Of a stretch of DNA of 64,000 nt, positions 1-8,585 are shown piece after piece (the stretch's first letter is position 1; each line of letters opens with the position of its first letter). The position numbers and the translations under genes were made by a program. Source of the stretch: WTXA01 sp964415195 (GTDB lineage Bacteria > Bacillota > TC1); NCBI GenBank assembly GCA_964415195.1, contig CAYPYD010000003.1, positions 110,035-174,034 on the forward strand. The letters run 5' to 3'. The notes under the pieces were generated by a model. The model was not told the DNA's origin, ran no database searches, and was given only the letters and a program-made list of their open reading frames with translations.

Positions 1-1
1 T

Positions 2-625
2 CAGCAAGTAGCTATAGCTAATGGATATTTAAAACAATATGATGCTAAAATCAATAATGTAGTATTTATGGGCATGGGTGAACCTTTCTATAATAAAGAT
101 GAGGTTCTTTTGGCTGCCTCCTTGATAAAAGAAAATTTTGAAATCAGCAGCAGGAAAATCACCATATCAACAAGTGGAATAATTGAAGGAATAAAAGAGT
201 TGGCAGATAAAGAACTGAAGTATGTTCTAGCTATATCTTTGCATGCACCTACTGACAGAGTAAGAGATTATTTGGTGCCTATCAATAAAAAGTATCCACT
301 TAATGAGCTTATGAAAGCTTGTAGATATTATCAAATGAAAACCAAGAAAAGAATTACTTTTGAATATATAATGATTGATAGCATGAATATCTGGCCTGAT
401 GATGCTAGGAATTTAGCTAATTTACTAAAAGGCATTGATTGTCATATTAATGGTATACCAGTAAATAGTATCAAAGACAGCGAATTTAAAAGACCTAAGA
501 AAAAAGATATATATACATTTAAGAAATTATGTGAAGACTATGGTTTATCATTTTCCATAAGAGAAGAAAAAGGTATTGACATTGATGGTGCCTGTGGCCA
601 ATTGAGGAACAAAGAAAGGGATTAA
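2..625 (+). CDS. rlmN: 23S rRNA/tRNA adenine-C2 methyltransferase RlmN (3' part)
   Basis: Radical-SAM enzyme that methylates C2 of A2503 in 23S rRNA and of A37 in some tRNAs. Only the C-terminal part is present; the reading frame is open from base 2, so the true start and the CxxxCxxC radical-SAM cluster motif lie upstream of the window. Visible family landmarks are VVFMGMGEP, the STSGI and AISLHAP strands, and near the C-terminus DGACGQLR, whose Cys is the conserved methyl-carrier cysteine of RlmN. The stop codon is one base before the stp start, so it is the first visible gene of a run rlmN-stp-prkC-rsgA-rpe, an order common in Bacillota. The call is firm. Confidence 0.95.
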   Translation, partial: QQVAIANGYLKQYDAKINNVVFMGMGEPFYNKDEVLLAASLIKENFEISSRKITISTSGIIEGIKELADKELKYVLAISLHAPTDRVRDYLVPINKKYPLNELMKACRYYQMKTKKRITFEYIMIDSMNIWPDDARNLANLLKGIDCHINGIPVNSIKDSEFKRPKKKDIYTFKKLCEDYGLSFSIREEKGIDIDGACGQLRNKERD

Positions 626-626
626 T

Positions 627-1331
627 ATGCGCGCAATAGCTGTTAGCGAACAAGGAAAAGTTAGATTAAATAATGAAGATGCTATCTATATTAATGAAGG
701 CTCAGGTTTTTTTGCCGTAGCCGATGGAATGGGTGGGCATGAAGCGGGAGAAATAGCCAGCAATATGGCTATTGAGAAAATCAGAATAGAATTAGAAGAT
801 CTAGATAATATTCAAGCATCTTCAGTTGAATCTGCTTTTAATGCAACAAATAAGATGATATATGAAAAAAGTAGTTATAAAGATCAAAAAATGAATATGG
901 GGACTACTCTTTCAATCTTAAAAATTGTGGGAGACAGGGGATTTATCGGACATATAGGCGATAGTAGGATATATTTAATAAGAAACCAAGAGATTATAAA
1001 ATTAACTGAAGATCACACATATGTTGAAAGATTATATCAAGATGGAATCATAACATATGAAGAATATTTAAATCACCCTAAAAAAAATATTCTTTTAAAA
1101 GCATTAGGTAGTGATAAACCTGCTGATCCGCAGGTTTTAGAATTTCAGATACAACCTGGGGATATCATTTTTTTATGTACAGATGGGGTTCATTATTATA
1201 TCAAAAATGAGGAATTAATCTATTTATTATTAAAAAAAACAGGCAAGAAACTAATAAAAGAATTATCAGATATCATTGAGGCAAGAGGTTCTAATGATAA
1301 TTATTCCTTTATTGTTATTGATAAGTTTTAG
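627..1331 (+). CDS. stp: PP2C-family Ser/Thr protein phosphatase (Stp/PrpC)
   Basis: Metal-dependent (Mn/Mg) Ser/Thr phosphatase that reverses phosphorylation by the PASTA kinase encoded next door. PP2C landmarks are NNEDA near residue 16, VADGMGGHEAGE at 31-42, the GDSRIY strand near 112, LCTDGV near 185 and a terminal SNDNYSFIV. The length of 234 aa is normal for the cytosolic bacterial Stp type, and no membrane segment is seen. The ATG follows the rlmN stop by one base, and prkC begins 11 bases after its own stop behind a strong GGAGG, so phosphatase and kinase are almost certainly co-transcribed. Confidence 0.95.
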   Translation: MRAIAVSEQGKVRLNNEDAIYINEGSGFFAVADGMGGHEAGEIASNMAIEKIRIELEDLDNIQASSVESAFNATNKMIYEKSSYKDQKMNMGTTLSILKIVGDRGFIGHIGDSRIYLIRNQEIIKLTEDHTYVERLYQDGIITYEEYLNHPKKNILLKALGSDKPADPQVLEFQIQPGDIIFLCTDGVHYYIKNEELIYLLLKKTGKKLIKELSDIIEARGSNDNYSFIVIDKF

Positions 1332-1342
1332 GAGGAAGACAT

Positions 1343-3190
1343 ATGAGTATGATTGGAAAAATTTTTGCAGATCGATATAAACTTATTAAAATTTTAGGAA
1401 CTGGTGGTATGGCTGATGTTTATTTGGGTGAAGACATCATGCTCAATAAATTAATTGCAATTAAAATTTTGAAGAAAGAACTTATTAATAACAGAGAAAG
1501 TGTCAGATATTTCAAAAATGAAGCAGAAGTTATATCACATCTTTCTCACCCAAATATAGTTGAAGTTTATGATGTTGGGATGTCAGAAGGCAATCCATAT
1601 ATAGTCATGGAGTATGTAGAAGGTAAAACCTTAAAAGACATAATAAGAGAAAAAGCACCTTTATCAGCAACTTTTTCAATTTATGTAATGGAAGGAGTAT
1701 TATCTGCTTTAATTCATTCACATAAAAAGGGAGTTATCCATAGAGATATAAAACCACATAATATTATGATCAATAAAAGTGGTGAAGTAAAAGTGATGGA
1801 CTTTGGTATTGCTAGAATTACTGACCAAGGAACAACTATGACCATAACAAATGATATTGTAGGTTCTGTACACTATCTTTCTCCTGAACAAGCATCAGGG
1901 GCTGAAATTACAGAATTATCAGATGTCTATTCAAGTGGTATAGTGTTTTATGAGATGTTAACTGGCAGGTTGCCTTATGAAGGTCAAAATCCAGTATCAG
2001 TTGCAGTAAATCATATACAAGGTGGTTTAATACCTCCAAAAGATTTAATTGAAGATATCCCTCAAGAAGTGGAAAATATTGTGTTAAAAGCAACTATGCG
2101 TGATACTAAGAAAAGATTTAAATCAGCTTTGGAGATGAATATTTATATTGAAAAAACTAGACTTCTAATGGAAGCAGGTAAAATAAATCAAGTAAAGAGA
2201 ATTACTCTAGAAGAAGTAAATAATGATTTTGATAAAAAAAATCTAGGTGCAAATAAAAAGGATAATAAACAAGAATTGAAAAAAATCGCAATAATAACTG
2301 GCGCAGTTTTTGTAGTTTTTGCTATTATTCTAGGGTTGATATCAATGTTTACAGGTGGAACTAAAAAAATTGTGCCTGATGTAGTTGGAATGATGCAAGA
2401 AGATGCTATTGCCAAATTAAAAGAAAGTGGATTCCAATATACTATTGAAGGTATATATTCTGAAGATGTTGATAAAGGAGAAGTAGCAGAACAAAGTCCA
2501 GAAGGAAATGCCTTATCACCAGTTTCTGTTGTTGTTGAATTAAAGATCAGCAAAGGGCAAGATGAGATACCGGTTCCTAATGTCGTTGGATCAAGCGAGA
2601 ATGAAGCAAGAAGTGTTTTAAAGGCAGAAGGGTTCATTGTTGAAGTAGCTAAAGAATATAGTAAAGAAGTACCATTAGGGGATGTTATTAGACAAGAACC
2701 TGGAGCAGGAGAAAAGTTATTACCTGGAGAAAAAGTGCTAATTATAGTCAGTGATGGTGAACAATTAGTTAAAATTAAAATGCCTAATTTAATTGGTAAA
2801 ACACTAACCTCAGCTGAACAGTCACTTAATGCTTCTAAATTAATATTAGGTTCTGTCACAAATGAAGAAAACGGCGATTATTTACCAGGTCAAGTAATCA
2901 AACAATCAGTCAACCCAGGAGTAGATATATTACAAGGCAGTACAGTTGATGTCGTTATAGCTAAAGAACCAACATCAAAAGTGAAAACAATTGAAATAAC
3001 TAGGGCAGATTCAGCAAATCCTGCAACATATAGTATCTTGATATCTGATAGTAAAGGAAGCAGAGTTGAGACTGTTTCATTTGCTGGAGGAGTTATAACT
3101 ACACAAAAAACCATAACATATTTTGGTGTTGGAACTGCAACTATTAAAGATCAAAACGGTAATGTTGTTGATGCAATAGGTTTGGAGTAA
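1343..3190 (+). CDS. prkC: Ser/Thr protein kinase with PASTA repeats (PrkC)
   Basis: Membrane-anchored Hanks-type kinase that senses muropeptides or lipid II and regulates cell wall metabolism and translation. The kinase domain covers roughly residues 1-270: glycine loop GTGGMADV at about 19-26, catalytic HRDIKPHN near 134, and DFGIAR. A charged juxtamembrane stretch follows. One transmembrane helix lies at about 312-336 (AIITGAVFVVFAIILGLISM). Three extracellular PASTA repeats follow, beginning with KKIVPDVVG, IPVPNVVG and KIKMPNLIG. A short C-terminal tail of about 70 residues after the third PASTA is rich in beta strands. It is paired with Stp upstream and RsgA downstream. The upstream GGAGGAAG supports the start. 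Confidence 0.95.
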   Translation: MSMIGKIFADRYKLIKILGTGGMADVYLGEDIMLNKLIAIKILKKELINNRESVRYFKNEAEVISHLSHPNIVEVYDVGMSEGNPYIVMEYVEGKTLKDIIREKAPLSATFSIYVMEGVLSALIHSHKKGVIHRDIKPHNIMINKSGEVKVMDFGIARITDQGTTMTITNDIVGSVHYLSPEQASGAEITELSDVYSSGIVFYEMLTGRLPYEGQNPVSVAVNHIQGGLIPPKDLIEDIPQEVENIVLKATMRDTKKRFKSALEMNIYIEKTRLLMEAGKINQVKRITLEEVNNDFDKKNLGANKKDNKQELKKIAIITGAVFVVFAIILGLISMFTGGTKKIVPDVVGMMQEDAIAKLKESGFQYTIEGIYSEDVDKGEVAEQSPEGNALSPVSVVVELKISKGQDEIPVPNVVGSSENEARSVLKAEGFIVEVAKEYSKEVPLGDVIRQEPGAGEKLLPGEKVLIIVSDGEQLVKIKMPNLIGKTLTSAEQSLNASKLILGSVTNEENGDYLPGQVIKQSVNPGVDILQGSTVDVVIAKEPTSKVKTIEITRADSANPATYSILISDSKGSRVETVSFAGGVITTQKTITYFGVGTATIKDQNGNVVDAIGLE

Positions 3191-3192
3191 TT

Positions 3193-4062
3193 GTGAAAGG
3201 TAGAATAATCAAAGGCGATAGTGGCTTCTATTATGTTTATTCAGGAGGCTCATTATATGAATGTAAATTAAGAGGAAAATTGAAACTAAAACATAAAAAG
3301 GCTTATCCTGGAGATATTGTAGATTTAGTTGTTGATGAAAACTTTAAAGGAACAATAGAAGCAATTGCTGATAGAATCAATCTCTTGCCAAGACCAGCAA
3401 TTGCTAATAGTGACCAATTATTAATTGTTATGAGCTTATCATATCCTAAGATCGACTATAATGTTTTAGATAGATTATTAGTACTATCCCAGTGGCATAA
3501 TATCAAGCCAGTTATAATTTTAAATAAGAAGGACGAGGACCATGATAATACTGGACCTCAAATTTCTAATATATATCCATTTTTGGTTATTGAAGTTTCC
3601 GCAATAAGTGGTTATGGTGTTGATAATTTAAAAGAAATTTTAAAAGATAAGTTAAGTGTTCTAGCTGGCCCTTCAGGTGTTGGTAAATCTAGTGTTTTAA
3701 ATATTCTAGACAGTAAATTACTTAAAGAAACTGGAGTACTAGGTGATAAATTGAAAATAGGAAGACATACTACAAGAACTAGTCAATTCTATGAAGTGGA
3801 TGGTGGTTTGATAGCTGACACACCTGGTTTTAGTAGACTCGATTTACCTATTGAGATGGTAATGGAAGATTTAACACAGTATTATCCAGAATTTTATCAA
3901 TATACGAAAGATTGCTACTTTAATGGGTGTCTACATCATAAGGAGAAAGTGTGTGGTGTCAAAAAAGCTTTATCAGAAGGTAAAATAAACCAAGGTAGGT
4001 ATGACCGGTATCTATACATGCTGGAAGAAATTAAAGAAAACAAAGAAAGAAGGTATAAATAA
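3193..4062 (+). CDS. rsgA: Ribosome small-subunit biogenesis GTPase RsgA
   Basis: Circularly permuted GTPase that helps late 30S subunit maturation and is regulated by (p)ppGpp in related bacteria. The order is an OB-fold N-terminus, then G4 (NKKD), G1 (GPSGVGKSS) and G3 (DTPGF), then a C-terminal zinc finger with C-x5-C-x-H and a later Cys (CYFNGCLHH...VCG). The start is GTG, two bases after the prkC stop. The length of 289 aa is typical. The stop overlaps the ATG of rpe (TAATG), which indicates translational coupling. Confidence 0.95.
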   Translation: MKGRIIKGDSGFYYVYSGGSLYECKLRGKLKLKHKKAYPGDIVDLVVDENFKGTIEAIADRINLLPRPAIANSDQLLIVMSLSYPKIDYNVLDRLLVLSQWHNIKPVIILNKKDEDHDNTGPQISNIYPFLVIEVSAISGYGVDNLKEILKDKLSVLAGPSGVGKSSVLNILDSKLLKETGVLGDKLKIGRHTTRTSQFYEVDGGLIADTPGFSRLDLPIEMVMEDLTQYYPEFYQYTKDCYFNGCLHHKEKVCGVKKALSEGKINQGRYDRYLYMLEEIKENKERRYK

Positions 4063-4709
4063 TGATAGCTCCATCACTACTATCTGCAGATTTTTCCAAT
4101 TTACAAAAAGATATAGAGATTATCGAAGATGCAGGAGCAAAGTGGTTACATCTGGATATAATGGATGGTCATTTTGTACCTAATATTTCTTATGGACCTG
4201 TATTGATTTCTAAGATTAGACCTCATACTAAATTGTTTTTTGATTGTCATTTAATGATTGAAAAACCTGAATTATATTTAGAAGATTTTAAAAATGCAGG
4301 AGTTGATTTAATAACTGTTCATGTAGAAACCTGCCCACATTTAGATAGAGTGGTAACCCAAATAAAGGAACTTGGTATGATGGCCGGTGTAGTACTTAAT
4401 CCAAGTACACCTCTTAGCTCTATAGAATGGATTTTAGATAAAGTTAATTTAGTATTAATCATGTCTGTAAATCCAGGCTTTGGCGGTCAAAAATTCATAC
4501 ATTCTATGGTTCATAAGGTTATGGAATTAAAGAAGATGATTATAAATCACAATGTTGATGTGCTTATTGAAGTAGACGGTGGTGTAACAATGGATAATGC
4601 TAAGATGATTAAAGATGCTGGAGCAGATATTCTAGTAGCTGGTTCATCGGTTTTTGGACAAAAAGACATAAGGAAGGCATTTATCGACTTAACATTGGAA
4701 ACAAAATAA
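4062..4709 (+). CDS. rpe: Ribulose-phosphate 3-epimerase
   Basis: Interconverts D-ribulose 5-phosphate and D-xylulose 5-phosphate in the pentose phosphate pathway; a cytosolic TIM barrel. Family motifs are APSLLSADF at the N-terminus, LDIMDGHFVPN at about 31-41 with metal-binding Asp and His, CHLMIEKPE, MSVNPGFGGQ near 138, and EVDGGV with the catalytic Asp. The length of 215 aa is standard. The ATG overlaps the rsgA stop. It is the last gene of this transcription unit; an FMN riboswitch with its own unit starts about 50 bases later. Confidence 0.96.
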   Translation: MIAPSLLSADFSNLQKDIEIIEDAGAKWLHLDIMDGHFVPNISYGPVLISKIRPHTKLFFDCHLMIEKPELYLEDFKNAGVDLITVHVETCPHLDRVVTQIKELGMMAGVVLNPSTPLSSIEWILDKVNLVLIMSVNPGFGGQKFIHSMVHKVMELKKMIINHNVDVLIEVDGGVTMDNAKMIKDAGADILVAGSSVFGQKDIRKAFIDLTLETK

Positions 4710-4757
4710 TTGCATATATTCACTTATTATGATAAAATTTTATCAGTAATTATAAAT

Positions 4758-4865
4758 ATTTCTTCGGGGAACGGTGAAATTCCATACCGGCGGTATAGCC
4801 CGCGAGCGCAAGCTGATCTAGTTTAATTCTAGAGCCGACAGTAAAGTCTGGATGAAAGAAGATGC
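4758..4865 (+). promoter_or_regulatory. FMN riboswitch (RFN element)
   Basis: The region carries the conserved RFN blocks in order: TTCTTCGGGGAACGGTGAA, ACCGGCGGTATAGCCCGCGA, AGAGCCGACAGTAAAGTCTG and GATGAAAGAAGA. Binding of FMN in this class normally favours a terminator or sequesters the ribosome site. Here it precedes a terminator hairpin and the riboflavin importer gene ribU, so import should be shut down when FMN is plentiful. The variable P4-P5 arms are short. Confidence 0.95.
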
Positions 4866-4879
4866 TTCATGCAATTTTT

Positions 4880-4909
4880 ACCTCAAGAATATTTTCTTGA
4901 GGTATTTTT
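4880..4909 (+). terminator. Riboswitch-controlled terminator before ribU
   Basis: A perfect 9-bp stem (CCTCAAGAA / TTCTTGAGG) with a 4-base loop is followed by a T-rich run. It lies between the FMN aptamer and the ribU ribosome site, so it is the likely expression platform for transcription attenuation. Confidence 0.85.
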
Positions 4910-4924
4910 ATTAGGAGGAAAAAG

Positions 4925-5482
4925 ATGAAAAACAAACAATTAAGAATAATGTTATATCTAACTATTTTATCTGTTATCAGTTTTCTATTAATGTATATAA
5001 TGGAGGTTCCCATTTTATCAATAGTTGGTATGCCTGGTTTCGAATTTTTGAAATATGATTTAAGTGAAGTGGTTGCTATTGTTGCTGGATTTATTTTTGG
5101 ACCTGTTGCAGGAATGATAGTCATTGGTTTGAAATCCATACTATTCTTCTTTTCAGGTAAGAACACAACAGGTTGGGTAGGATTGGCTGCAAGTCTAACT
5201 GCTGGTTTATCTTTAGTTGCTGGAACTACAATCTTATATCGAGTTAAAAAAACTAGAATCAACTTGTTCATCGGTGTGATAATTGGTACTTTGGCTCTAA
5301 CTGCATTGATGCTATTATTCAATTATTTTATATTCTTACCTTTATATGGAATAGAAGCTAATGCTTTTTGGATCACTGGTTTAGCCGCATTTAATATTCT
5401 GAAAGGGGTATTATCAGGAGTTTTTTCAGTCATTCTTTTTGAATTGCTTAAAAAAAGAGTTGAAATATTTTTAAATAAGTAA
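4925..5482 (+). CDS. ribU: Riboflavin ECF transporter S component (RibU)
   Basis: Substrate-binding membrane subunit of an energy-coupling-factor vitamin transporter; it binds riboflavin and works with a shared EcfAAT module that is not in this window. 185 aa, very hydrophobic, with about six transmembrane segments. Typical S-component features include a first helix with a basic end and the segment LSEVVAIVAGFIFGPVAG. The FMN riboswitch and terminator directly upstream identify the substrate strongly. It has a good AGGAGG ribosome site. It is a single-gene unit closed by a terminator. Confidence 0.93.
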   Translation: MKNKQLRIMLYLTILSVISFLLMYIMEVPILSIVGMPGFEFLKYDLSEVVAIVAGFIFGPVAGMIVIGLKSILFFFSGKNTTGWVGLAASLTAGLSLVAGTTILYRVKKTRINLFIGVIIGTLALTALMLLFNYFIFLPLYGIEANAFWITGLAAFNILKGVLSGVFSVILFELLKKRVEIFLNK

Positions 5483-5490
5483 TTAATTAT

Positions 5491-5519
5491 AAAAAACCAC
5501 CATTTATGGTGGTTTTTTT
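5491..5519 (+). terminator. Rho-independent terminator after ribU
   Basis: Stem CCACCAT/ATGGTGG with a very small loop, flanked by A6 on the left and T7 on the right, nine bases after the ribU stop. Confidence 0.88.
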
Positions 5520-5570
5520 ATTTTAATATTTATTGTATAATATTAAGGGAATATAGATAGAGGAGTACTT

Positions 5571-6179
5571 ATGAGTTATATTTATTTAATTAGACATGGA
5601 GAGACAAGCTGGAATTTGGAAGAACGATTCCAAGGGACAACAAATACTGAATTAACTAAAGTAGGATTAAAACAAGGGAAGTTACTTGCAAAGAGTCTAG
5701 CTGATACAAAATTTATAAATATATATTCTAGTCCTCTTGATAGGGCAAAGATTACAGCCGATTTCTTAGGTGCCCAAACCAACTGTAAAGTTACTGAAGA
5801 TCTAGACTTCAAAGAAATAAGTTTTGGAGACTGGGAAGGTTTATCTACTAAAGAAATCAGAGCAAAATATCATTGGATGGACAAATGGTTTGAAAATACA
5901 GGTCTTTACCAAATACCCAACGGCGATGTTTTTGAGGATGAAAAGAACAGGCTAAAAGAAAGATTGATTAAAATCGCTAAGGAAAGTAATGGACAAAATA
6001 CAGCAATAGTAAGTCATGCTGGTATAATAAGACTAAGTTTATTAGCAGCACTTGATTTACCATTATCCTATTATTGGAGATTTGTCTTTGGTAATACCTC
6101 AATTACAGTATTGGAGTATTATAATGGTATATTCCTTTTAAAGACTTTAAATAATACATCTCACTTGTTAAGTAAATAA
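5571..6179 (+). CDS. Histidine phosphatase family protein (phosphoglycerate mutase-like)
   Basis: Cytosolic phosphatase of the branch-1 histidine phosphatase superfamily. The catalytic RHGETSWN motif is at residues 8-15, SSPLDRAKITA lies near 54, the acidic FKEISFGDWEGL near 83, and the second catalytic His in VSHAGIIR near 148. 202 aa. The family includes cofactor-dependent mutases, alpha-ribazole phosphatase (CobC) and broad-range phosphatases; no cobalamin genes are nearby, so the substrate is left open. It sits between the ribU terminator and rsmD, and a TATAAT hexamer at about 5536-5541 suggests its own promoter. Confidence 0.85.
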   Translation: MSYIYLIRHGETSWNLEERFQGTTNTELTKVGLKQGKLLAKSLADTKFINIYSSPLDRAKITADFLGAQTNCKVTEDLDFKEISFGDWEGLSTKEIRAKYHWMDKWFENTGLYQIPNGDVFEDEKNRLKERLIKIAKESNGQNTAIVSHAGIIRLSLLAALDLPLSYYWRFVFGNTSITVLEYYNGIFLLKTLNNTSHLLSK

Positions 6180-6197
6180 TATTGTGTTAAAATAGGA

Positions 6198-6752
6198 GTG
6201 TTTATAATAATTAAAATAATTGCAGGGAAAAACAGGGGTAATATTCTTAAGACAAAAGAAGGAATTACTACTAGGCCAACACTAAACAGAATAAGAGAAA
6301 ATCTCTTTAATATCATTCGGGATAAGGTGCCTGGAGCTAAAGTGCTGGATGTTTTCGCTGGTAGTGGTGCTATTGGCATAGAGGCTCTTTCAAGAGGTGC
6401 TTTAGAGACGACATTTATTGAATTAGACAATGATGCCTATAATATCTTAAAGGAAAATATAGTTAAAACCAATAATCTTAAGAATTCAAAGCTTTTTAAA
6501 GGTGATTATAGGAATTTCTTGAAAAATAGTTCTGAAAATTATGACATTATATATGTAGACCCGCCTTATCATTTAAAGGCATATGAAGAGGTTTTATCGC
6601 TTATTGGTTCTAAAAATTTACTCGCAGATAATGGAATAATAATTGTCGAAGCTAAAAAAGATACGATAATACCATCAGAAACACTAGATTTTAAATGTTA
6701 CAGAGATGTGATATATGGAAATACAAAAATAAAGTTCTACAATAAAAATTAG
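6198..6752 (+). CDS. rsmD: 16S rRNA (guanine966-N2)-methyltransferase RsmD
   Basis: SAM-dependent methyltransferase that modifies G966 of 16S rRNA in the 30S subunit. Family motifs are KIIAGKNRG at the N-terminus, TRPTLNRIRENLFNII, the SAM loop VLDVFAGSGAIGIEALSRGA, and the catalytic DPPY (VDPPYHLK). 184 aa is normal. The start is unclear. The only standard in-frame start is GTG at 6198, but it overlaps the AGGAG. Family members usually begin at the residue aligned with ATT 6210 (I-K-I-I-A-G), which has better spacing to that AGGAG. The true start may therefore be a non-canonical ATT or ATA (6207). Confidence 0.93.
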   Translation: MFIIIKIIAGKNRGNILKTKEGITTRPTLNRIRENLFNIIRDKVPGAKVLDVFAGSGAIGIEALSRGALETTFIELDNDAYNILKENIVKTNNLKNSKLFKGDYRNFLKNSSENYDIIYVDPPYHLKAYEEVLSLIGSKNLLADNGIIIVEAKKDTIIPSETLDFKCYRDVIYGNTKIKFYNKN

Positions 6753-6763
6753 GAGGATGAACT

Positions 6764-7225
6764 ATGAATACTTTAAAGCTCATTGATGCATTGGAAGAGA
6801 TGCTAGAATCATCTCATAAGGTACCATTAACTAGTAATGTAATGGTTAAAGGTGATGAGTTATTGGATCTAATCAATGAAATCAGAGATTCATTTCAAGA
6901 AGAAGTGAAAAAAGCACGTCAGATCGTCAGAGAAAGAGAACAAATGATTGAAAGTGCTAAAAGAGAAGCTGATATGATTATTAAAGGTGTTGAAGCAAAT
7001 ATAGAAAATATGATTAGTGAAACAGCTGTCAAAAGAAAAGCAGATCAAAGATCAGCTGAAGTTGAAGAGGAAGCACATAGAAAAGCTATGCAACTTGCTG
7101 TTCAAAGCGAAAACTATTCAGAAGAAATACTTAACACTTTAGATAACTATATTAATAAATGTCTAGTTAATATCAAGGAAGCAAAGAGACAATTAACTGC
7201 AGTTAAAACTAAAAAAAATCTATAA
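6764..7225 (+). CDS. Coiled-coil protein of unknown function
   Basis: 153 aa, highly charged and almost entirely predicted alpha-helical, with a long central coiled coil from roughly residue 40 to 115 rich in E, K, R and A. No membrane segment and no catalytic motif are seen. The N-terminal part (LIDALEEMLESSHKVPLTS...KGDELLDLINEIRDSF) has the look of DivIVA-type or V-ATPase-stalk-like helical proteins, but the resemblance is only compositional. Clostridia often carry a similar small helical protein, vaguely named ATPase, near rsmD/coaD/ackA. Here coaD is absent and this gene sits directly between rsmD (11 bases) and ackA (17 bases). It has a good AGGAGG site. Confidence 0.7.
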   Translation: MNTLKLIDALEEMLESSHKVPLTSNVMVKGDELLDLINEIRDSFQEEVKKARQIVREREQMIESAKREADMIIKGVEANIENMISETAVKRKADQRSAEVEEEAHRKAMQLAVQSENYSEEILNTLDNYINKCLVNIKEAKRQLTAVKTKKNL

Positions 7226-7242
7226 GCTAGAAGGAGCGTGTC

Positions 7243-8436
7243 ATGAAAGTATTAGTCCTCAACTCAGGAAGTTCTTCTATCAAATATCAACTTTTAGGTA
7301 TGGAGAACGAGAATTGCATAGCAAAGGGAATAGTTGATAAAATCGGATTTGATCAAAGCAATATTTGTTATGAAAACCAATCAGGATATAAAAACAAATA
7401 CACAGCAGAAGTTAAAGATCATCTTACAGGAATCAAAGTGATTTTAGACATACTAATGGATAAGGCTAACGGGGTAATCAAATCTGTAGAGGATATTACT
7501 GGTGTAGGTCATAGAATGGCACATGGTGCTAGATATTTTACAGATTCTGTTTTAGTTACTGAAGATGTTAAAGAAAAAATATTAAAGACATGTGAAATTG
7601 CGCCTTTACACAATCCACCTCAGTATAAAGGCATACAAGCAATAGAACAAGTTATGCCAGGTATACCAAATGTAGTATGTTTTGATACTGAATTTCATAA
7701 AGGAATACCAGATCATGTATCTACGTATGGACTGCCTTACGAATGGCTTGAAAAGTACAATATTAGAAAATATGGTTTTCATGGCTTATCTTATAAGTAT
7801 GTAACAAGAAGAGTTGGAGAAATTTTCAATATTGACTGGAAGCAATTAAAGATTATTACTTGTCATCTTGGTAATGGTGCCAGTGTTGCTGCAGTGAAAA
7901 ATGGTGAAACTGTAGATACTACAATGGGATTCACACCTTTACAAGGCTTGATAATGGGTACTAGATGTGGAGATATTGATCCAGCAATTGTTCCCTTTAT
8001 CATGAAAAAAGAAGGTTACGATGTAGATGAGATTACTAATATTCTTAATAAGAAGAGTGGAGTTTTAGGTGTTTCGGGGTTATCAAGTGACTTTAGGGAT
8101 CTAGAAGAAGCTGCTAATAAAGGTGATGAAAGAGCAAGATTAGCATTAGAAATGTTTATTTATAGAGTCAAATTCTATATTGGTGCATATAATGCAGTTT
8201 TAAATGGAATAGATGTGCTGATTTTCACTGGAGGAATTGGTGAAAATTCCACGATGATGAGACAAGCAATATGTAAAGATCTTGAAGATTTAGGAATCGT
8301 AATTGATTTAGAAAAAAATGACTTTAAAGGTAAGGAAAGAATTATATCTCCACTAAATAATAAAGTAAAAGTCGTTGTTATTCCTACTAATGAAGAATTA
8401 ATGATAGCAAGAGATGTGAAAAGAATAATAAGTTAA
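7243..8436 (+). CDS. ackA: Acetate kinase
   Basis: Cytosolic enzyme interconverting acetyl phosphate plus ADP and acetate plus ATP, the ATP-forming end step of acetate fermentation. ASKHA-fold landmarks are VLNSGSSSIKYQL at residues 4-16, GHRMAHGA near 88, the FDTEFHKGIP block near 147, YGFHGLSYKYV near 178, HLGNGASVAAV near 207, the MGTRCGDIDPAI block and FTGGIGENS near 327. 397 aa is the usual length. No pta is adjacent. It follows the coiled-coil gene closely and has a clear AAGGAG site. Confidence 0.97.
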   Translation: MKVLVLNSGSSSIKYQLLGMENENCIAKGIVDKIGFDQSNICYENQSGYKNKYTAEVKDHLTGIKVILDILMDKANGVIKSVEDITGVGHRMAHGARYFTDSVLVTEDVKEKILKTCEIAPLHNPPQYKGIQAIEQVMPGIPNVVCFDTEFHKGIPDHVSTYGLPYEWLEKYNIRKYGFHGLSYKYVTRRVGEIFNIDWKQLKIITCHLGNGASVAAVKNGETVDTTMGFTPLQGLIMGTRCGDIDPAIVPFIMKKEGYDVDEITNILNKKSGVLGVSGLSSDFRDLEEAANKGDERARLALEMFIYRVKFYIGAYNAVLNGIDVLIFTGGIGENSTMMRQAICKDLEDLGIVIDLEKNDFKGKERIISPLNNKVKVVVIPTNEELMIARDVKRIIS

Positions 8437-8446
8437 TAAAAATATC

Positions 8447-8474
8447 TTGAAAAATTATGTAAATAAGATATAAT
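8447..8474 (+). promoter_or_regulatory. Sigma-A type promoter upstream of rpmF
   Basis: TTGAAA at 8447-8452 and TATAAT at 8469-8474 with a 16-bp spacer, about 110 bases before rpmF. It explains the roughly 150-base gap after ackA and implies a leader RNA ahead of rpmF. In many relatives a DUF177 (yceD) gene precedes rpmF; it is absent here. Confidence 0.75.
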
Positions 8475-8585
8475 ATTATAGTGGGTATTTGAGTATACTA
8501 CTTTAATATCTAATAATTAACCAGATTTAATTTATTTTCGGATAATTTATATAAGAAGATAAATAGTCAGAGAGGAGGAAAGAAG

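Noticed and set aside
2188..2859. 223-codon open frame antisense to prkC
   Set aside because: It mirrors the PASTA-coding region, has no ribosome site and its product is low-complexity Ser/Thr/Pro/Leu; a shadow of prkC.
4731..4744. GATAAAATTTTATC palindrome after rpe
   Set aside because: AT-rich, no GC stem or T-run; too weak to call a terminator.
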